A DNA stretch of 20,194 bases from a virus, in the IMG/VR virus record IMGVR_UViG_3300013132_000339, positions 1 through 20,194 of that record; one strand, given 5' to 3'. The position numbers and the translations under genes were made by a program. This document shows positions 18,461 through 20,194 of this stretch, in pieces. The first letter of the stretch is position 1. Each line of letters starts with the position of its first letter. Under the pieces are notes generated by a model. It saw nothing but the letters and a program-made list of their open reading frames with translations, was not told where the DNA came from and ran no database searches.

Positions 18461-18913
18461 ATGCCCGTCAGGCTTGCCACCACCGATGACCTTGACGCCA
18501 TCGCTGACATGGCGATGAGGTTCATGGTCCGTACCCGTTACGCCGCGATCCTCTCGCCGAACCGCGATGACCTCAAGAACACCATCGTCGGGATTCTGGA
18601 ACATGGCCGCATCTGGGTGGCGGAAATTGACGGCGTGGTTCGTGGGTTCCTCGCAGCCGTCATGCAGGGCGCATGGTTCTCGCCAAGCACCCGCATCGCC
18701 CTCGAAGCCGCGTGGTGGATGGACGAAGATGTCCGAGGCCGGCCTGAAGGCGTGCGCCTCATGCTCGCATTTGAGCGGTGGGCCAAAGAAGAAGGCGCAG
18801 ACGCGATCTGCATGTCAGACATCGTCATCGAAGGGAACACCGCAGCCGCGTCGATCCTCGAGCGCCTCGGCTACACGGTGAGCGAACGCACATTCATCAA
18901 GGCACTCCAATGA
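18461..18913 (+). CDS. GNAT-family N-acetyltransferase
   Basis: A 150-residue protein with GNAT layout: VRLATTDDLDAIADMAMRF (strand 1, helix 1), RIWVAEIDGVVRGFLAAVM (strands 2-4), a central WWMDEDVRGRPEGVRLMLAF-ERWAKEEGADAI helix containing R-G-R-P-E-G-V-R in the place of the acetyl-CoA loop (Q/R-x-x-G-x-G/A), and ILERLGYTVSERTFIK at the end. Small GNATs between terminase and portal occur in several podovirus lineages. The acceptor (protein N-terminus, host factor or small molecule) is unknown. A GAGGGG site lies about 10 nt before the ATG at 18461; the longer in-frame reading (to 18143) overlaps terL and is rejected. Confidence 0.82.
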   Translation: MPVRLATTDDLDAIADMAMRFMVRTRYAAILSPNRDDLKNTIVGILEHGRIWVAEIDGVVRGFLAAVMQGAWFSPSTRIALEAAWWMDEDVRGRPEGVRLMLAFERWAKEEGADAICMSDIVIEGNTAAASILERLGYTVSERTFIKALQ

Positions 18914-19392
18914 ACGAATACCGCATCCGCAACCGACGCGACCTGACCGCCCGCCGTGAACGGCACTTTGTGGTGTCAGGGATTGGCGGGCTTCTCACCG
19001 GACTCGGAACCGCGCTTGGTGCAGGTGGAGCCGCTGGTGCAGGTGCGAGCAGCGCGCTCGCCACTGGCCTCGCTGCCGCCGCCGCCGGCACCGCCGCGGC
19101 CGGAACCGCCTACGGGATCGTTGCTGGCGAGCAGGGCGCCAAGATGCAGCGGCAGGCTATGGGCGAGCAGAAGAAGGCGCAGGACGCCGCCGCCGCCCAG
19201 GCCCGCTCGCAGCAGCGCCGCAGCCAGCAGGCCATGGCCGCCGCCAACCGAGCCGAACCGAACGTCGCCGGGATCATGGGCGCAGCAGGCGCCGAGGCCG
19301 CAGGCGGTCCCTCGAGCACCATGCTGACCGGGCCCATGGGCGTCAACCCGCAGGATCTCCAGCTCGGGCGCTCCACGCTCCTCGGAGGCTGA
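18910..19392 (+). CDS. Gly/Ala-rich virion protein (podovirus internal/membrane-like)
   Basis: A 160-residue protein. A basic N-terminus (NEYRIRNRRDLTARRERHF) is followed by a long Gly/Ala-rich hydrophobic stretch (about residues 22-70, GIGGLLTGLGTALGAGGAAG and onwards) that may span or enter a membrane, then a Gln/Ala/Arg-rich helix (QRQAMGEQKKAQDAAAAQAR) and a C-terminal PMGVNPQDLQLGRSTLLGG. I recall the ending (L-x-L-G-(K/R)-(S/T)-T-L-L-G) from proteins between terminase and portal in podoviruses. It may be an internal virion or ejection protein. The start overlaps the GNAT stop by 4 nt (ATGA). Confidence 0.75.
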   Translation: MNEYRIRNRRDLTARRERHFVVSGIGGLLTGLGTALGAGGAAGAGASSALATGLAAAAAGTAAAGTAYGIVAGEQGAKMQRQAMGEQKKAQDAAAAQARSQQRRSQQAMAAANRAEPNVAGIMGAAGAEAAGGPSSTMLTGPMGVNPQDLQLGRSTLLGG

Positions 19393-19393
19393 C

Positions 19394-20194
19394 GTGAGCC
19401 AGTACACCGGAGACGCATCCTCGTACCCCAACGCGCCCACGCGGGATCGGTTGTTCACCCGCTGGGGGCAGCTCAAGAGCGAGCGCGCATCCTGGTACGC
19501 ACACTGGCAGGAACTCACCTCGTACATCCTGCCCCGCAACGGCCGCTACTTCGTGCAGGACCGCAACCGCGGCTACCGCCGGCACAACAACATCTACGAC
19601 AACACCGGGACGCGGGCGCTCCGCACCCTCGGCGCAGGCATGATGTCCGGCGCGACCAGCCCCGCCCGCCAGTGGTTCCGGCTCGCCACGCCCGACCCGG
19701 AACTGAACTCGTTCTCGCCTGTCAAGCTGTGGCTCGATGACGTGACCAAGCGCATGCAGCGCGTGTTCCAGAAGTCAAACACGTACCGCACGCTGCACCA
19801 AATGTACGAGGAACTCGGGTGCTTCGGCACCTCGGCGGCCATCATGCTGCCCGACTTCCAGGACGTGATCCACCACTACCCGCTGACATGCGGCGAGTAC
19901 TGCATCTCCACCGACGCCAAGGGCCGCGTCTGCACCCTGTATCGCGAATTCGATATGACCGTCTCGCAGATGGTCAAGGAGTTCGGCCTCGAGAACTGTT
20001 CCGTCAGCGTGCAGAACATGTACCGCACGGGCAGCCTGGACCAGTGGGTGCCCGTCATCCACGCCATCGAACCGCGGGCCGACCGCGACATCGGCAAGCG
20101 CGATGCGAAGAACATGCCGTTCGGGTCGTGGTACTTCGAGGTCGGCGGCGAGGACGGGCAGTTCCTGCGCGAGAGCGGGTTCATGCAGTTCCCG
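19394..20194 (+). CDS. Portal protein (head-to-tail connector), N-terminal part, cut by window end
   Basis: 267 codons are visible, open to the window end. The GTG at 19394 lies 1 nt after the preceding stop, with GGAGG 7 nt upstream. The sequence matches the podoviral head-to-tail connecting (portal) family: RWGQLKSERASWYAHWQELT, SYILPRNGRYFVQDRNRGYR, NTGTRALRTLGAGMMSGATS (the usual T-A-x-R-A-x-R-T-L-A-x-G-M-M-x-G-x-T-S), PARQWFRLATPDPELN, LYREFDMTVSQMVKEFGLEN and WVPVIHAIEPR. The dodecameric portal is the channel for DNA and the docking site of TerL. The rest of the structural genes probably follow outside the window. Confidence 0.95.
   Translation, partial: MSQYTGDASSYPNAPTRDRLFTRWGQLKSERASWYAHWQELTSYILPRNGRYFVQDRNRGYRRHNNIYDNTGTRALRTLGAGMMSGATSPARQWFRLATPDPELNSFSPVKLWLDDVTKRMQRVFQKSNTYRTLHQMYEELGCFGTSAAIMLPDFQDVIHHYPLTCGEYCISTDAKGRVCTLYREFDMTVSQMVKEFGLENCSVSVQNMYRTGSLDQWVPVIHAIEPRADRDIGKRDAKNMPFGSWYFEVGGEDGQFLRESGFMQFP

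Overview
This window is part of a GC-rich tailed-phage genome, most likely of podovirus type. The evidence is a portal of the podoviral head-to-tail connector kind next to the terminase genes, a tail fibre or spike with a T7-like fibre N-terminus fused to a pectate-lyase-like beta-helix, and densely packed genes with 1-11 nt stop/start overlaps. No integrase or recognisable lysogeny repressor is present, and no endolysin, so lifestyle and lysis cannot be settled from this window. The host is not identifiable. The beta-helical spike suggests a polysaccharide-coated host and the lipobox protein suits a Gram-negative one, but both points are inference.

Layout. (1) 2-5637, plus strand: late adsorption and envelope genes. 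These are a beta-helix spike, a coiled-coil/TM protein, a small structural protein, a large lectin-like virion protein, a small hypothetical, a lipoprotein with a TM helix, and a 37-residue TM protein. They end at UUCG-loop terminators (5647-5706). (2) 5715-11647, minus strand: the early/DNA-metabolism block, read towards the convergent terminators. In transcription order from the right it holds several small proteins, one winged-helix-like, then a C5-cytosine methyltransferase split into two ORFs with a further ORF nested inside it, a CsrA-like 59-residue protein, five tiny proteins, RusA, and, behind its own sigma70-type promoter, a Bet/Red-beta annealing protein followed by a Gp157-family protein. 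(3) 11770-13415, plus strand: a divergent operon with a metallophosphoesterase, two small basic proteins and an HExxH protein. (4) 13555-15090, minus strand: an unknown gene and a PAPS-reductase/DndC-like PP-loop enzyme. (5) 15091-15948: about 860 bp without a convincing protein gene but rich in structure. It has 10-bp iterons, two possible small-RNA units with promoters and hairpin terminators, a long stem-loop and a cluster of GCGAAGC mini-hairpins. (6) 15949-20194, plus strand: three small proteins (two with HTH-like character), TerS, TerL, a GNAT acetyltransferase, a Gly/Ala-rich virion protein and the start of the portal, which runs off the window.

How it works together. The Bet, RusA and Gp157 genes form a recombination set. 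The methyltransferase and the PP-loop enzyme could modify or protect DNA. The terminase and portal package it into the capsid, and the spike module handles adsorption. Two modes of translation start coexist. Most genes have Shine-Dalgarno sites or coupled overlaps, whereas at least four and perhaps five operon-leading genes have a -10 hexamer 6-7 nt before the start codon and no Shine-Dalgarno, which predicts leaderless mRNAs.

The most unusual points are the Bet protein with an extra possible OB-fold domain and an SSB-like DLPF tip, the double-coded and split methyltransferase, the CsrA-like protein, and the structured 15.1-15.9 kb region that may be an origin or small-RNA locus.
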